A DNA stretch of 64,000 bases from the NCBI GenBank assembly GCA_011009095.1, contig VTPC01090911.1, positions 143,200 through 207,199 of the forward strand, in the 5' to 3' direction. Shown here one piece after another: positions 23,618 through 34,330 of this stretch. A program made the translations under genes and the position numbers. This DNA is from Ignelater luminosus. Taxonomy: Eukaryota; Arthropoda; Insecta; Coleoptera; Elateridae. Below the pieces are notes generated by a model. It saw only the letters and a list, made by a program, of their open reading frames with translations, searched no databases and was not told the DNA's origin. The stretch's first letter is position 1. Each line of letters starts with the position of its first letter.

Positions 23618-23869
23618 CCTCTTCATCACTCATCGACAACTACTACGTATACTTGAAGTTGACGCTCTAGAAACTATCTGGTTTCGGGTTCTTTAGTATT
23701 GCAGAGGACTTAGTTGCGCCTACGATTCCATCAACGTAAAACAGGAATTACTAGAGCTTACAAGTTTTTTCCTGTCACTCTATGCATGAAACACTATAAG
23801 ACGTCCGTGTGCAGGAATACAGAGAGTTGACCAATTTTATGTGCATTCCATTCATCACCAGTCCTTCTA

Positions 23870-24480
23870 AAATTACTTTAGATACTTATCGTAAATGAAC
23901 GACAAAGCCAGAGAGAGAAGAGCCGTCTACAGCAATCAAATCCAAACTTTTTGCTTTCTCTAGGTGATTTGCGATAGAAACGTTGACACTATACTGTCTC
24001 AGATGCAGACACCGCCTGGACTCAGCGTAACCGGCTGACGATGTAAACATACAATTAAACTGTAACGTGACTAATCCGACAGGTCGGGGACAAGGTGGTT
24101 CGGCGATACACACCCGCTTACTCTTAGAAGACAAAATACGAAAATAAGTCAAAATTGCTGGGCGCCAGTGACGATAATCGTTTATCAATAAATAGTAAGG
24201 CTTCGTCGTAATGGACGTTTGCTTACCTTTATGAAATCTGGTAATGCTTTGTTTATGCTTGAAAGAAGTAAACTAAAATGGTATACTCGGTCTATTGAAA
24301 CTTCCTTTAATGTTAAATATTTTGCGACAAATAGACACCAGAATTTCCGATCCCAAAGGTTGTCGAAGTTCTTGTGTTACATAATAAACTAATGAAACTG
24401 GCAACGTAGCGTTTAATGTGGCAATTCTGGAAACTACCGCTTTAAAGGGCAGATGGGTCAACATGTGATGCTTCGCCAGT
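23870..24480 (-). other. Unassigned open frames
   Basis: Minus frames at 23886-24188 and 24273-24464 are longer than their surroundings would predict by chance but carry no motif I can name. They may belong to an unrecognised element next to the mariner. Confidence 0.25.
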
Positions 24481-24561
24481 ACGAATTTGAATTCCGTAGA
24501 GTTATTTGGTTGCCATTGGAATTCTTTTCGTAAACCGTTTCTTTTCTATTGCGTCCTAAAA

Positions 24562-25515
24562 ATGAATGATATCGATTTCGAGCACCGTTGTGCTATCACT
24601 TGGTCACAGTGCGACAGAAACTTTTGCAAATCTTTAGCAGGCCTATGGGGACAATGTTTTATCAAGGGCCCAGGTTTTCAGATGTTTTAAGGCATTTTCA
24701 AAAGGAAGAGAACAGATTGAAGATAAACCTCGCAGTGGAAGGCCTGCAACCGCAACAACTGATAAAAAACCCGCGATCTTGTGCGTTCTGATCGTCGTTT
24801 GACAGTCAGAATGATCGGAAAACAGTTGAATTTGACGCACGACACTGTTTATGAGGTTTTGATCAATGAATTGTAGATTAAAAAAAATTGCACAAAAATG
24901 TTTTCGAAAAACCTTTTGCAGAAACAAAAAAATAACAGGAGGGACACTTGCCTTCTTGACTTTTTGGAATGAACCTCATTTTCTGAAACGTGTCATTACT
25001 GGTGATGAGTCTTAAGTCTTTCAGTACGACCCCGAGACAAAGCGCCGCAGCCAGGAATGGCACACTTCAAGCTCACTAAGGCCAAGAAAAGCAAGAATTA
25101 ATCTGTCGAAAATCAAGACCATGCTGATTTGCTTTTTCGATAGCCAGAGAATCGTTCACAACGAGTTTCTGCCTGAAGGCTAAACAATAAACCAACAATT
25201 TTACCGAGAAGTTCTCGAAAGACTTCGAAAAGGGGTCATGCGTGTGAGACCAAGCATTAAGAACAGCTGAGTGCTACATGACGACAATGCGCTTTGTCAC
25301 ACTGCATTTTCAATTATTGCGTTTTTGACAAGTAAAGACATATCTATGGATCCTCAGCCCCCTTGTTCCCTCGACTTGAGTTCTTGTGACTTTGTTCTCT
25401 CTCAAGATCGAAAAAAGCACCTCAAAGGCGTCATTTTGAGACACTAGAAAACATTAAAACTGCCGTGACCGACCAGCTGAAGGCAATTTCAGTATACCAG
25501 TTCCAGCACTACTAT
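24562..25515 (+). pseudogene. Mariner transposase, DD34D
   Basis: The protein can be followed through its whole length in shifting frames. The start is at 24562 (MNDIDFEHRCAITWSQCDRN), then FDSQNDRKTVEF (about 24797), NVSLLVMS in place of the usual VITGDES (about 24985; another frame reads VITGDES), QYDPETKRRSQEWHTSSS in the next frame, IKTMLICFFDSQRIVHNEF (25115) and the core HDDNALCHT (25280). The third catalytic Asp is kept in DLSSCDF (about 25374-25394), and I count 34 residues between second and third Asp, the classic mariner spacing. The C-terminus ends near 25515, where LINE sequence begins. Terminal repeats were not found. Many frameshifts make it inactive. Confidence 0.8.
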
Positions 25516-25529
25516 GCAGTGTTTCATAA

Positions 25530-25925
25530 TTAATTGTATCAAAATGTTAAATTCCCAGTCAGGATATCGTCAGTGGTGTTTGCTTTGTAGGAATGATATA
25601 CTGATTTAAATGAATTCGTAGTTGTTAGCCATAATTTTTCCTCAAACTTTGAAAGTATAGGTAATATGCTAACAGAACGAATTTTCTTTGATTCCTTTGA
25701 ATTAGGAACTTTGGGCAATGGCATTATAAATGCTATTTTCCATACACCTGGAAATACTGAATTGACCAAACAAAAATTGATAATGTGCGTAATATGAGGT
25801 AAAAGAAAAAGCATAGAGTTGAAATATATTAATACCACCAGATCCAATAAATTTACTTTCTGATTGTTTAATTATAGTAAAAATTGTATCTTCAGCGGTA
25901 AACAATAGTAATTCTGAACACAAGA
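25530..25925 (-). pseudogene. LINE reverse transcriptase fragment
   Basis: Minus-strand translation gives an RT finger region: the 25702-25923 frame (TIFTIIKQSESKFIGSGGIN) passes by frameshift into 25539-25847 with NFCLVNSVFPGVWKIAFIMP, LPKVPNSKESKKIR and SVSILPILSKFEEKLW. This is the segment before motif A of CR1/Jockey-type LINEs. Both flanks of the RT are absent. It is joined directly to the 3' end of the mariner at 24562-25515, so one of them was truncated at this junction. Confidence 0.75.
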
Positions 25926-25929
25926 AATT

Positions 25930-26600
25930 AAGATATGGAAGTACTTGGAATTTGTTGTGGCTAAATCTAATTAGTAAAAGCTGAAACGGAAAATCTACGT
26001 CTCACAGTAAGCACCATAAAGTTCACGATAAGGTACGATAAATAGAAACTCTTGTACAACGAAAGTAAGCCAAACTTCTTATGAGAGAAGTCTTGAAGAC
26101 ACAGCGACTACTCGTAATACAAAATAACAGCATCAACAAAATACAATATTTTGCAAACGAGAACAGGAAGTTCCTACCTCGTGGGAAGCAAATAATCATT
26201 TGCGTCTTGACAGTTTAAAAGCAATTTATAAAAGAAATACATTGATATTAAAAATAAATACTACAATGGAGCATTTATCATTTTAAAACTATTTTCTATT
26301 ATTGTAATAAAAGGTAGAAGACAAAATTTATTGATGAAGTCGAAGTTTTAAATGTTATTTTATTATCGCGATGTTTTTACTGTTTCATGTTTCACTCCAT
26401 CCATTTACCTTTAGGGCCATGTAAGGAACTGGACATGCACTGTACTTAACGCAGTGTTCCGGACGCACGCGGTGCACTGAGCTGTTATCATTTTTTGACC
26501 GTACATTGCATGTTTAGGGTTGCAGTGATACGATAGTGGTGTGTACCTGTGAGGGTGTTATAGTAACTGTCGCAGTGCATTTGGCATACTTGATCCCACC
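25930..26600. other. Noncoding stretch before piggyBac C
   Basis: A+T-rich to about 26370, then somewhat richer in G+C up to the start of piggyBac C. The latter part could be its 5' untranslated and terminal region, but I see no clear terminal repeat. Confidence 0.4.
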
Positions 26601-26613
26601 TAATCTGCCACAC

Positions 26614-27624
26614 AATGGAAGAAAGTCAAACAGGCCTTTTAGGTATAAAAAAATTGGTCTGAGGACTGGAGTCTAAAACCATATTTAAAAGGTTTTTAAC
26701 AGAAGAAGAGTTGCAAAGGATGATTTATAAGTCGGATGGATAATAACTTGGAAGATCCGACATTTATCGATAATGATACCGAAGGTGTCAGTTCTGAAAG
26801 TGATTTTGACTTGGGTTAAAAGCTTGAAATTGAAACAAATACTTCAATAAATATTCCAGGTGATGAAGAAACTGAATATGAGTTAGCAGAAAGTGAAGTT
26901 AATTGGCAGGCAACTTCCAATTTGCAAAATGTTCAGTTTTCCAAAAACAAAATAAACTGTTAATTTCAAATGCTGGAACTACACCAATAGAGTTTTTTAG
27001 TTCAATACTTGATGACAGTTTTTTTGATTTGGTTGATAGAAAACGAACGACTATGCTGAAGAACTATTTTTGTCCAAGGGTGTTCTGGAGTATTTGCGAA
27101 TTACTAGATGAAAACCAATCACCAAAGATGAACTGAAGATATTTATAGGATTATTTTTGCTCCCGCGATTACAGGACTGCTGGAAAACAGCAAACTATTT
27201 AATATTTTTTTGTTTTTTGAATTACATGAGCCGCGATCGCTCTTTACTGATATTGAGGTGTTTGCATTTTTGTCGTAATCCCAGTGAAGGTAAAGAGAAA
27301 CCTCAGGACAAACTATTTAAAATAAAACCCCTTATTGATTATTTTAATAAAACAAAGAATGACATGTATTACCCTGATAGAAATTTGTGCATAGTGAAAT
27401 CAATGATGCTCTGGCGTGGTAGGTTAGTGTTTAGACAGTATAATACAAAATAAATGTCACAAATATGGCGTGAACTTCTACATGCTTATAGAACTTTTTA
27501 TTTTGAAATTTGCTGCATACGCAAGTGCACTCAATGATTGTGGGGGAAGAAGTCATATATCAAAAATAGTACTGATGAATGAAAAATTAAATGCAGCCAT
27601 TCTTTTTAAATGGATAATTTTTAC
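26614..27624 (+). pseudogene. piggyBac transposase C (PGBD4-like), 3'-truncated
   Basis: The start MEESQTGLLGIKKLV lies at 26614. It is followed by FKRFLTEEELQRMIYKSDG (about 26690), an acidic region with several stops, and 26903-27136 (ISNAGTTPIEFFSSILDDSF). Then come 27157-27453 (NYMSRDRSLLILRCLHFCRN, PSEGKEKPQDKLFKIKPLID, YYPDRNLCIVKSMMLWRGRL), where the usual DESM of the first catalytic block has become VKSM. LILKFAAYASALNDCGG in one frame and WIIFTIVKI, shifted from the expected MDNFYNS (about 27612-27630), follow. The reading then stops at the boundary with a minus-strand LINE, so the C-terminal third and the zinc domain are lost. Confidence 0.85.
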
Positions 27625-29023
27625 AATAGTTAAGATCTGCTGTAGAAGTTTGAATCCTTCAACTGTGTATTCTTGCAAGACCTTGCCAGTTATAAGATCG
27701 TACTCTGGTGCCGCCTTTGAGTTTACATATATCCTTCATGATTGAATTTTGCAGTCCAGGTAGCGTGAAACTTTTAATAAGCGAGTCTATTTAAAGTAGA
27801 GCTTCTAGGTAGTTGTTGATCTTGTTATAATTAGTATTGAAGTCTGCTTCATTGGATTAAAAGACTTTTGCTAAATGTTGCCTTTTCTCTGTTGTTTCTA
27901 GCACATCTGCCTGCATATCTCTTATAGGAGGGCAGTATTGTTGTGATTGTTTTAATTTCTTAGTCACCTTTCAAAGGGAATAACCTGTGTCTTCAAAAGC
28001 CGTGAGAGAACCTAGATAGTCTTGGACACCTTTGTCTCTTAACAACTTTGTCAGACCTTTATTGTCTCTGTTTAATTTAGTTTTGTCACTCTTGCTGTTT
28101 GATGTTTGCCATTTGTTGCCCCTTCTCTGCTTTTTGTGTCTAATTGTAGGAGGAAGATTACTTTCGTGTTTTGTGTTGCCAATACATGAGTTTGTTGCCC
28201 ATGCTGCTTTATGTATAGCTGATGTAAGGTTTTCTGTTGCTAAGTCTATTTCTCGAGGTGTTTTAAGCAGAATTTGTAGAGTGATCTTTGTTTGTAAGTG
28301 TTCTCTAAATTTCTTCCAATTAGTTTTACGATTATATAACATTTCACTAAACAATGAGGCGATAATTGATGAATGATCCGAGGATGGGTTTAGAGAAGAT
28401 TCCAGCTGGAAGTAATTTTTACCAATCCCTTTTATGATCTAAAGATTTAATAGATTAAAAGTAATAGAACTAGCGGGGTAGCCAGTACTTAGATATGTTG
28501 CCTTGTTAGCTGTCAGAAGTTCCTTGCTTTTAGTCGTTTTGGCTCGGGAGCCCCATTGGATGTTTGGCGTTCCAGTTTCCGTCAGCTATGTATCTATTCC
28601 CCAGCGATTTGAATAAATCTTCAGTTTTCCTTTTTGTTGTTATGTTTAGATGGGCAATAAATGGCTGATAGTACTATTGGTCCCATGTGTTCACTAACGC
28701 TAACTGTAGATAATTGTTTTTATACCTACTTCCATTGCATGATGTTTAAGAGTCTGTCTTGTGATTATGGCAGTGCCTCCATGCACAGTCCCTCCTCGCA
28801 CAGTCCCTCCTCGCACAGTCCCATCAGGATGTTCAGTATGATATTTAGTATAACCTGGTATCTTAAGGCAACTAGTTTTTATGTGTACAATACAAGGTGT
28901 TTTGCTTACAAGCATGATGTCTAAGTTATTATTTTGTGTAAAAGTACGAATGTCTTGTATGCTGACATAAACCGTTGGCTCAGCAATTTTAACTATCTGA
29001 GCCATGTGACATTTTCTTGACAA
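27625..29023 (-). pseudogene. LINE ORF2: endonuclease, linker and start of RT
   Basis: The segment 28700-29023 gives the AP-type endonuclease part: DIMLVSKTPCIVHIKTSCLK and then IPGYTKYHTEHPDGT, followed by an expanded GTVRG repeat and GGTAIITRQTLKHHAMEV. The linker (27971-28354) reads SAIHKAAWATNSCIGNTKHE and then GLTKLLRDKGVQDYLGSLTA. Further left, shifted frames read QQYCPPIRDMQADV, FNTNYNKINNYLEALL, SFTLPGLQNSIMK and YDLITGKVLQEYTVEGFKLL, the entry into the RT fingers. The polymerase core is missing. Endonuclease would nick target DNA and RT would prime from it. Confidence 0.8.
28788..28826. repeat. 15-bp tandem repeat inside LINE endonuclease
   Basis: Unit cacagtccctcctcg occurs twice and is followed by a partial third copy. 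Since 15 bp is five codons, it adds in-frame GTVRG units to the endonuclease (minus strand) where related LINEs usually have a single G-T. Confidence 0.8.
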
Positions 29024-29169
29024 AAGTAGAAATCACATTCATCATTGGACTTATGAATTCTTTCATCATACATAGTTTTTAACTTTGTCATGTCATTGGT
29101 TTGCTGTGTAGCTATGCTAGGATTTGCTTGGTAATTTATTTATTGTACGTTCTGTGCTCTATTCTTTTC

Positions 29170-29690
29170 TGATTGTTTATTTTCTTGTCTTAGTCTTGGA
29201 TACATTTTTTTGTAGTTGTTTGTGAACAGTTCTGCCTCTGTAGTTCGCTGGGTGGGTTTCATTGCAATTAACGCTTCTAACTTCTCTATCTTCTGCTTTT
29301 CTGGCACAATCCTTTGTGAGGTGGCTTGCTGTGCATTTTACGCAGCGGGGGTTTTGTGGCAGGAATTCTCGTATGTCCATACCCTTGACAACGTGTACAC
29401 TGTGCTACTTCTCTATTGCGGCGTGGTGCTTCAAAGTTTACATTTGAGTTTAATAGATGTTTCGTTTTGTTGTCGCTTTGTTTCAAATCTATAAATTGGC
29501 AGTGGTCGCTAGATCTTTGTTTTATGTTTCAGATATTCCTGGCCTCGTGTTCTAAATCTTTTAGGCTTTGTTTTATGTCTTCGATATTTGTAGATGGGTG
29601 AATGTTCTTAAGTACAACTCTAAAGGTTCTCACATCTTTAGTTCTGTGTGTGTGATATTGCGTGTTTCTCTCATTTAACGCTTTTGTAAT
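29170..29690 (-). pseudogene. LINE ORF1 protein with three zinc knuckles
   Basis: Minus-strand frames read YHTHRTKDVRTFRVVLKNIH and then EDIKQSLKDLEHEARNI (an RRM-like fold, about 29540-29660), REVAQCTRCQGYGHT (first CCHC knuckle, about 29350-29420), PRCVKCTASHLTKDC (second) and VNCNETHPANYRG (third, with a Cys changed). This is the Jockey-clade ORF1 (gag-like) that coats LINE RNA. It is split by at least two frameshifts. Confidence 0.8.
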
Positions 29691-29710
29691 TTTAGGATAA
29701 CTTAACCTAT

Positions 29711-30755
29711 CTTTAAAACTATTAAAATGTGTTAGATTTTATACAATAATAAAGACAAACAGGTAATTTGTGTTTCAAAAAAATTTCAATAAAAAATTAA
29801 TGCTAGTAAGTTGGTTAATTCAACCAATATATGTACCTAGTTTTCTTATTTCAAATTCCATTATTTTAAGTTTATAGCAGTAATTACATAAATACCTATT
29901 TTGCCTTAAAGTTAATATTTTTAGAAATTGATGTTTACAAGAACTTGTGCTTTAAAGTGTACAATATCAGACAAAATTTTTTAAAAGGTTTTATTATTGT
30001 AAAAGGGAAATAATTATTACACCTATAGATCTCGTTCCTATCTGCCAGAAGCGCTTACCGTTTAAAATAAATGCCCTTATAAAACTTTATAATGTTTACT
30101 TACTTACTCCCATTCTAAATTAGAAATCATGTTGATACTCTGTCTACCTCTTTTAAGATTTTAGATTAAGACACCTTAATGCTCACTGATATAACTATTT
30201 ATTTATTTATTAATTAAACAACATTACGTGTAATATTAAGAGATGCGATGTATTTACCAAGCATGTGCTTCTACCACTATGGTTGACTTTAGGGACAAAA
30301 GAGAGAGAGAGACGTCGTTCAATTGGAATGTATTTGTATGGTCGCTATCCCTCCCTCCAGCATTCTCTGAACTGTGTGTGTATTGTAGAGCCCTACAAGT
30401 TTTTACAATTTTGGTTTTAAATTCGTTGGTTTTATGGTCTTGTACTTACTTCATCATAATCTACTTTACATTACTGAAACGAGAAAAAAATAAGCTTTCT
30501 TTTGAGCCGAAAGTTGACTATTCATTACTATAAAAAAACTATCAACTTTATGCTATATCTAGGATGTAAAACAGTTGACAATCGTTTGGGGATAATTATC
30601 ATATTCTACGTATAAAACCCTACAAGTAACTTCTTTAAGATTTTTTTGTATCTTTAGCGGTTTTCCAAATAAACTGATTTTAAGATTTAGGAAGATATCA
30701 GTTTTTTCTTAATACCTGGTAGGCTATGAGAAATCGGTTCGGTTTGGCAACTGTT
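29711..30755. other. A+T-rich sequence without recognised features
   Basis: Noncoding; a short GA run at 30301-30312. The open frame at 30243-30533 has no recognised motif. Confidence 0.5.
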
Positions 30756-30816
30756 TCGATATGTACTCTCTTCGTGAGCAAATTGTTTGCCCATTTAACC
30801 GACCCTGTACCTCCTC

Positions 30817-32395
30817 TTACAGTTCAAAAGATTCCAATGCAGGCCATCTCCCACTTAACACCCTGTGTATGGCATTTCTTATTCTTTCACTAAATGTCTT
30901 CGCTGTCTTTCCATTCATCTCTTCTGACCGCCTTTTTCTCCAGTTTTGGGCCTTCATACTTTTTAGATCTTCGAACACACTGCTGTACCATCTTTTTCTT
31001 GGTCGTCCTTTTTTCTTTCTGCCCGCTGGGCTTCTGTACAACATCATTTTGGACATCCTTCCACTGTGCAGGCTTTCCACATGTCCCAGCCATCTTATTC
31101 GTTTTGCTCTTATAAAGGTGCTAATATTAGTTTTCATATATAGCCATTCCAACTTTTTATTTGTTCTCCTCCTCCATCCCTCATCGATGATTATTCCGCT
31201 ATAAATGGCTATTAGCATTTTTCTATTTCATCTCTCCATACTTTTTCTGTCACCTTTCTTCATGACCCATGTCTCGGAGGTATATGTCGCCGTTGGTCTA
31301 ATAACACTCCTGTATATTCTTATTTTTGTTTTTCTTGATACATACTTTGATCTCACCGGTGCTCTTAGACATCCATATTTTTACTACCATTTGCTATTCT
31401 GGCTTTAATTTCTAATTCTTCTTGTCCTTTCTCTTACATTACTACTCTGGATATACAAAACCTTTAACCTCCTCAGAGGTTATAAGCTTCAAATGGTCTT
31501 CTTTTTTCCTGTTGTGTGTTACCCATTACCATATATTTAGTTTTATTTTAGTTTATTTTTACACCAAACTTTCTTGCTTCGGTTTCTATCTTTTTAGAAT
31601 TCTTTGCAATTTTTTTTTCGTTTTAGCTATTACAGCTAGATCATCTGCGAAGGCTAAAATTTAGTGATTATTATTAAAAATGGTTTCCTCGGTTTTAGCT
31701 TTGGTTTTCCTTATTATCGCTTTTGGAACTAAAGTGAAGAAAACCGCGAAAAGAGTCTTCCTGTCTTAATCCCTTATTTACTTTAAACTTTTCTGACTTA
31801 TAACTTCTTCAAACTACCTTGTTTTTTTTGTTGTTTAATGTCATATTTATTAACCGATCAGCTTTGAAAGTACTCCTACACTACTCAGCGCCTGGTACAT
31901 CTTTTCCCTATTTATCCCTTCGTAGGCCTGCTTGAAATCAATGAACAAGGAATATAATACCCGTTTATATTCATAACAGGATGTTTAATTTGTCTTGAGT
32001 AAGAAGATTTGGTCTGTTACCTATCTGTTACTTTTAATTCCGGCTTGGTACTCACTTAAAACCGGATTCGCATACTCATTAAGCCTATCTCTTAGTGCCC
32101 GTGTCAATATTTTAAAACAGCTATCCAGCAAAACTATTCCTCTATAGCTTTCGCACATCAACTTGTTCCCTTTTTTTATAGATAGGGCTTTGGACCAGTC
32201 TTTTAGCATTTTTTCCTTTTTCCATTTTTTTTTCATAAGGTCATACAACTTCTTTTGTAGCAGTTCGCTTCCTGCCTTTAACATTTCTACCACTATTTCA
32301 TTTTCGACAGGTTTTTTGATGTTCTTAAGATTTTTAATTATATTCATGACTTCTCTCTTGCTAGGCATTTCTATTATTATTGCATCTTCATTCAA
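30817..32395 (-). pseudogene. LINE reverse transcriptase and C-terminal tail
   Basis: 32021-32395 covers the RT fingers: PSKREVMNIIKNLKN, EMLKAGSELLQKKLYDLMKK and SYRGIVLLDSCFKILTRALR. Next come FIDFKQAYEGINREKMYQAL (about 31880-31940, motif A) and FADDLAVIAKTKKKL (about 31620-31665, the catalytic FADD box, intact). The tail 30817-31218 gives IRAKRIRWLGHVESL and then RPRKRWYSSVFEDLKSM, ending at 30817. The catalytic box survives, but frameshifts separate the blocks. RT would make cDNA at the nicked target in the nucleus. Confidence 0.85.
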
Positions 32396-32461
32396 GGTTT
32401 GTTCTTTTCCTTCTTCTTAAATGTTGTCTCTTCCATTTGAAAATTCTTAGAGGTAATCTTT

Positions 32462-33735
32462 CTATCTTCCCATTATTTTTCTGGGTTCGCTCACTAGTGT
32501 ACCTTCTTCTGTTTTGATATAGCTGTTGAAGTTCTGATATCCTTTTCCTGTACTTTTTGTCTCTTGATAAAACGATCTTAACTCTTTTTTGTGGAATTTT
32601 TTTTCTATCTTCTGCAGTTTGCTTTTGTTGTATTGTTCTTTTTTTCTTTTACATATTTGTTTCATTTCTTTTTTAATTCTTTAGTACTCGTGTTTTTTAC
32701 TTTAATTGTTTAGTCAGTATCTGTACTTTGATTTTCCTTTTAATTTCCGCAATTTGTTTAGTCTTTATCGAACCATTCCTTATTTTTTTTCCTCGTTGCT
32801 TTTTGGTATAATCTCCTTATTTGCTACGGTTATTATCTCTTCTGTCTGTTCTATTTGATTACTGTGATCCTGACTCTGTAGTCTTTTATTATTTTATTTT
32901 TGTTCTGTGTTGGTTTTTACTTTTATATCTTTCAGTTTTTCTGTATCGTATTGGCATCTCTTTTGATTACTGGCTTTTCTTTTTCTTCATGTCTCATTTT
33001 ACACGTAACTTTTACCAGAAAGTAGTCTGAGTTTTACCCCGCTCCCCTCATACTTCTTATATTAATGACTTGATTCATATGCTTTTTTCTATCAGATATG
33101 GTCAGTCTGGTTTATAGTCTTGCCGTCTGGGGACGTCCATGCTCCCTTATATATTTTTTTTTGTTTCAATGTGTGCTTCCCACTAATATGTTTTTCTCCA
33201 TTGCAAAACTTATTAACCTTTGTCCATTACCATTGGTTTCTTAGTGCCTACTATGTTTTCCGACTGTTGTTATGTATATAATTTCTGTTCCCACTTTCGC
33301 AATACAATCCCCTATGACTATTATTTGTCATGTTTCGGTTGTCTTGCGATTTCTCTACTACATGTTTGTATTATTTTATATTTTATATTATTAAACATGT
33401 TTCTGTTCATCCTCTTTTTCTTCAGAGGAAGTGTGTACATTGATTATATTGATATTACTTTTGTCACGTTTTATACCTATAGAACACATCTGGTCTGTTA
33501 TTGGGTTAAATTTCATAACTTTGTCTTTAAGTTTTTTACTTATTAAGAAGCCTGTCTCCGATCACTTATCCAATTCTTCACTTTTGAGCAAGATCATATC
33601 ATCTATTTCCATTATTTCCAATCCTGGTTGTTTTGCCTTTTGTAGAACAGTTACGTCTAATTTGTTTTTTTTTATTTATCTTGTTAACTCTATTAACTCA
33701 CCTTCGTGATAGATTCCTCTGAAATTCCATGTTGC
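32462..33735 (-). pseudogene. LINE endonuclease and linker
   Basis: Reading leftward from 33735: LLATWNFRGIYHEGELIELT (N-terminal block with the Asn of AP-endonucleases), HTSSEEKEDEQ, IIVIGDCIAKVGTE (the 'GDFN' block altered to GDCI), FAMEKNILVGSTH, and NSDYFLVKVTCKMRHEEKEK (the SDH block altered to SDY). The linker 32462-32665 is Lys-rich (KRKKEQYNKSKLQKIEKKFH), with GKGYQNFNSYIKTEEGTLVS before the RT. The altered GDFN and SDH residues suggest loss of nuclease activity. Confidence 0.75.
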
Positions 33736-34026
33736 CAATAAAAAATTGGTCTTGTTTTTTTGGCTTCTGTTCAGTTTTACTTTTCATGCTAGTAATACCC
33801 GCGTCCGTTTCCTTTGCTTGGTTTGTTTCCTTTTCGTCCATCCTCTTACTCTGTATCAGTTTTTTGATATTTAAATTTTAAACTTTTCTAGTTCCATTTC
33901 CGTTCTACGCCCTCAATCGTTAGTTTAGAAAATCCTATCTTTACTGTTTTTTTATTTTGTCTTTCCTCGTCTCTGTCTTATACTTTTCTTTACTTTTCTC
34001 TCTCCCTTGCTTAAGTCTTGATTTAT

Positions 34027-34299
34027 CTAGTATATGGTTCCATTTTTTAACTTTTGTTTATTTTTCATTACTTTCTCTTTATCCTCAGCATCAGTAAGTT
34101 CGATTAGACATGTCTTTTCACTAGACTTTCTTGCAGTTTTTACTTGTACCTGAATTCCCAAATGTTGATCTATGAAATTAGTCATTGCGTTTTTTAGTTC
34201 TTTTATATTGGTAGATTTACAACTTGGTAACATTATTTCTTTCTCGAATTCTCTAACAAAATGTTTTCTTGTATTCTGAGAAGCAATACATTCAAGCAT
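34027..34299 (-). pseudogene. LINE ORF1, C-terminal part
   Basis: Ninety residues with FEKEIMLPSCKSTNIKELKN, then TNFIDQHLGIQVQVKTARKS and CLIELTDAEDKEKVMKNKQK. This is the short alpha/beta domain that many insect LINEs carry in ORF1 ahead of the endonuclease ORF. It stands just upstream of the endonuclease on the same strand. Confidence 0.7.
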
Positions 34300-34330
34300 T
34301 GAATATAGTTAAAATTACCTCTAATTTTGC

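Larger units (their letters stand above)
27625..29710 (-). mobile_element. Jockey-like LINE, 3'-truncated
   Basis: Reading leftward from 29710: ORF1 with an RNA-binding fold and CCHC zinc knuckles (29170-29690), endonuclease (about 28560-29023), linker (27971-28354) and the beginning of the reverse transcriptase (27625-27960). The RT is cut off at 27625, where piggyBac C begins in the opposite direction. The usual truncation of LINEs is at the 5' end, so loss of the 3' half here points to a later rearrangement or deletion rather than incomplete integration. Confidence 0.85.
30760..34330 (-). mobile_element. Near-complete minus-strand LINE
   Basis: All the LINE parts can be read leftward: the end of ORF1 (34027-34299), endonuclease (about 33000-33735), linker (32462-32665), RT (about 31590-32395) and a C-terminal tail (30817-31400). 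The tail wording RWLGHVESL and GRPRKRWY is shared with the LINEs at 46600-48490 and 60090-63480, so the three belong to one broad group (RTE/CR1-like; I do not assign the clade). This is the most complete LINE in the window, truncated in ORF1 at the 5' side. Confidence 0.85.

Noticed and set aside
28032-28376. Plus-strand frame of 114 residues, hydrophobic
   Set aside because: Shadow of the minus-strand LINE linker.
30761-31204. Plus-strand frame of 147 residues rich in Leu/Phe/Ser
   Set aside because: Shadow of the minus-strand LINE C-terminal tail.
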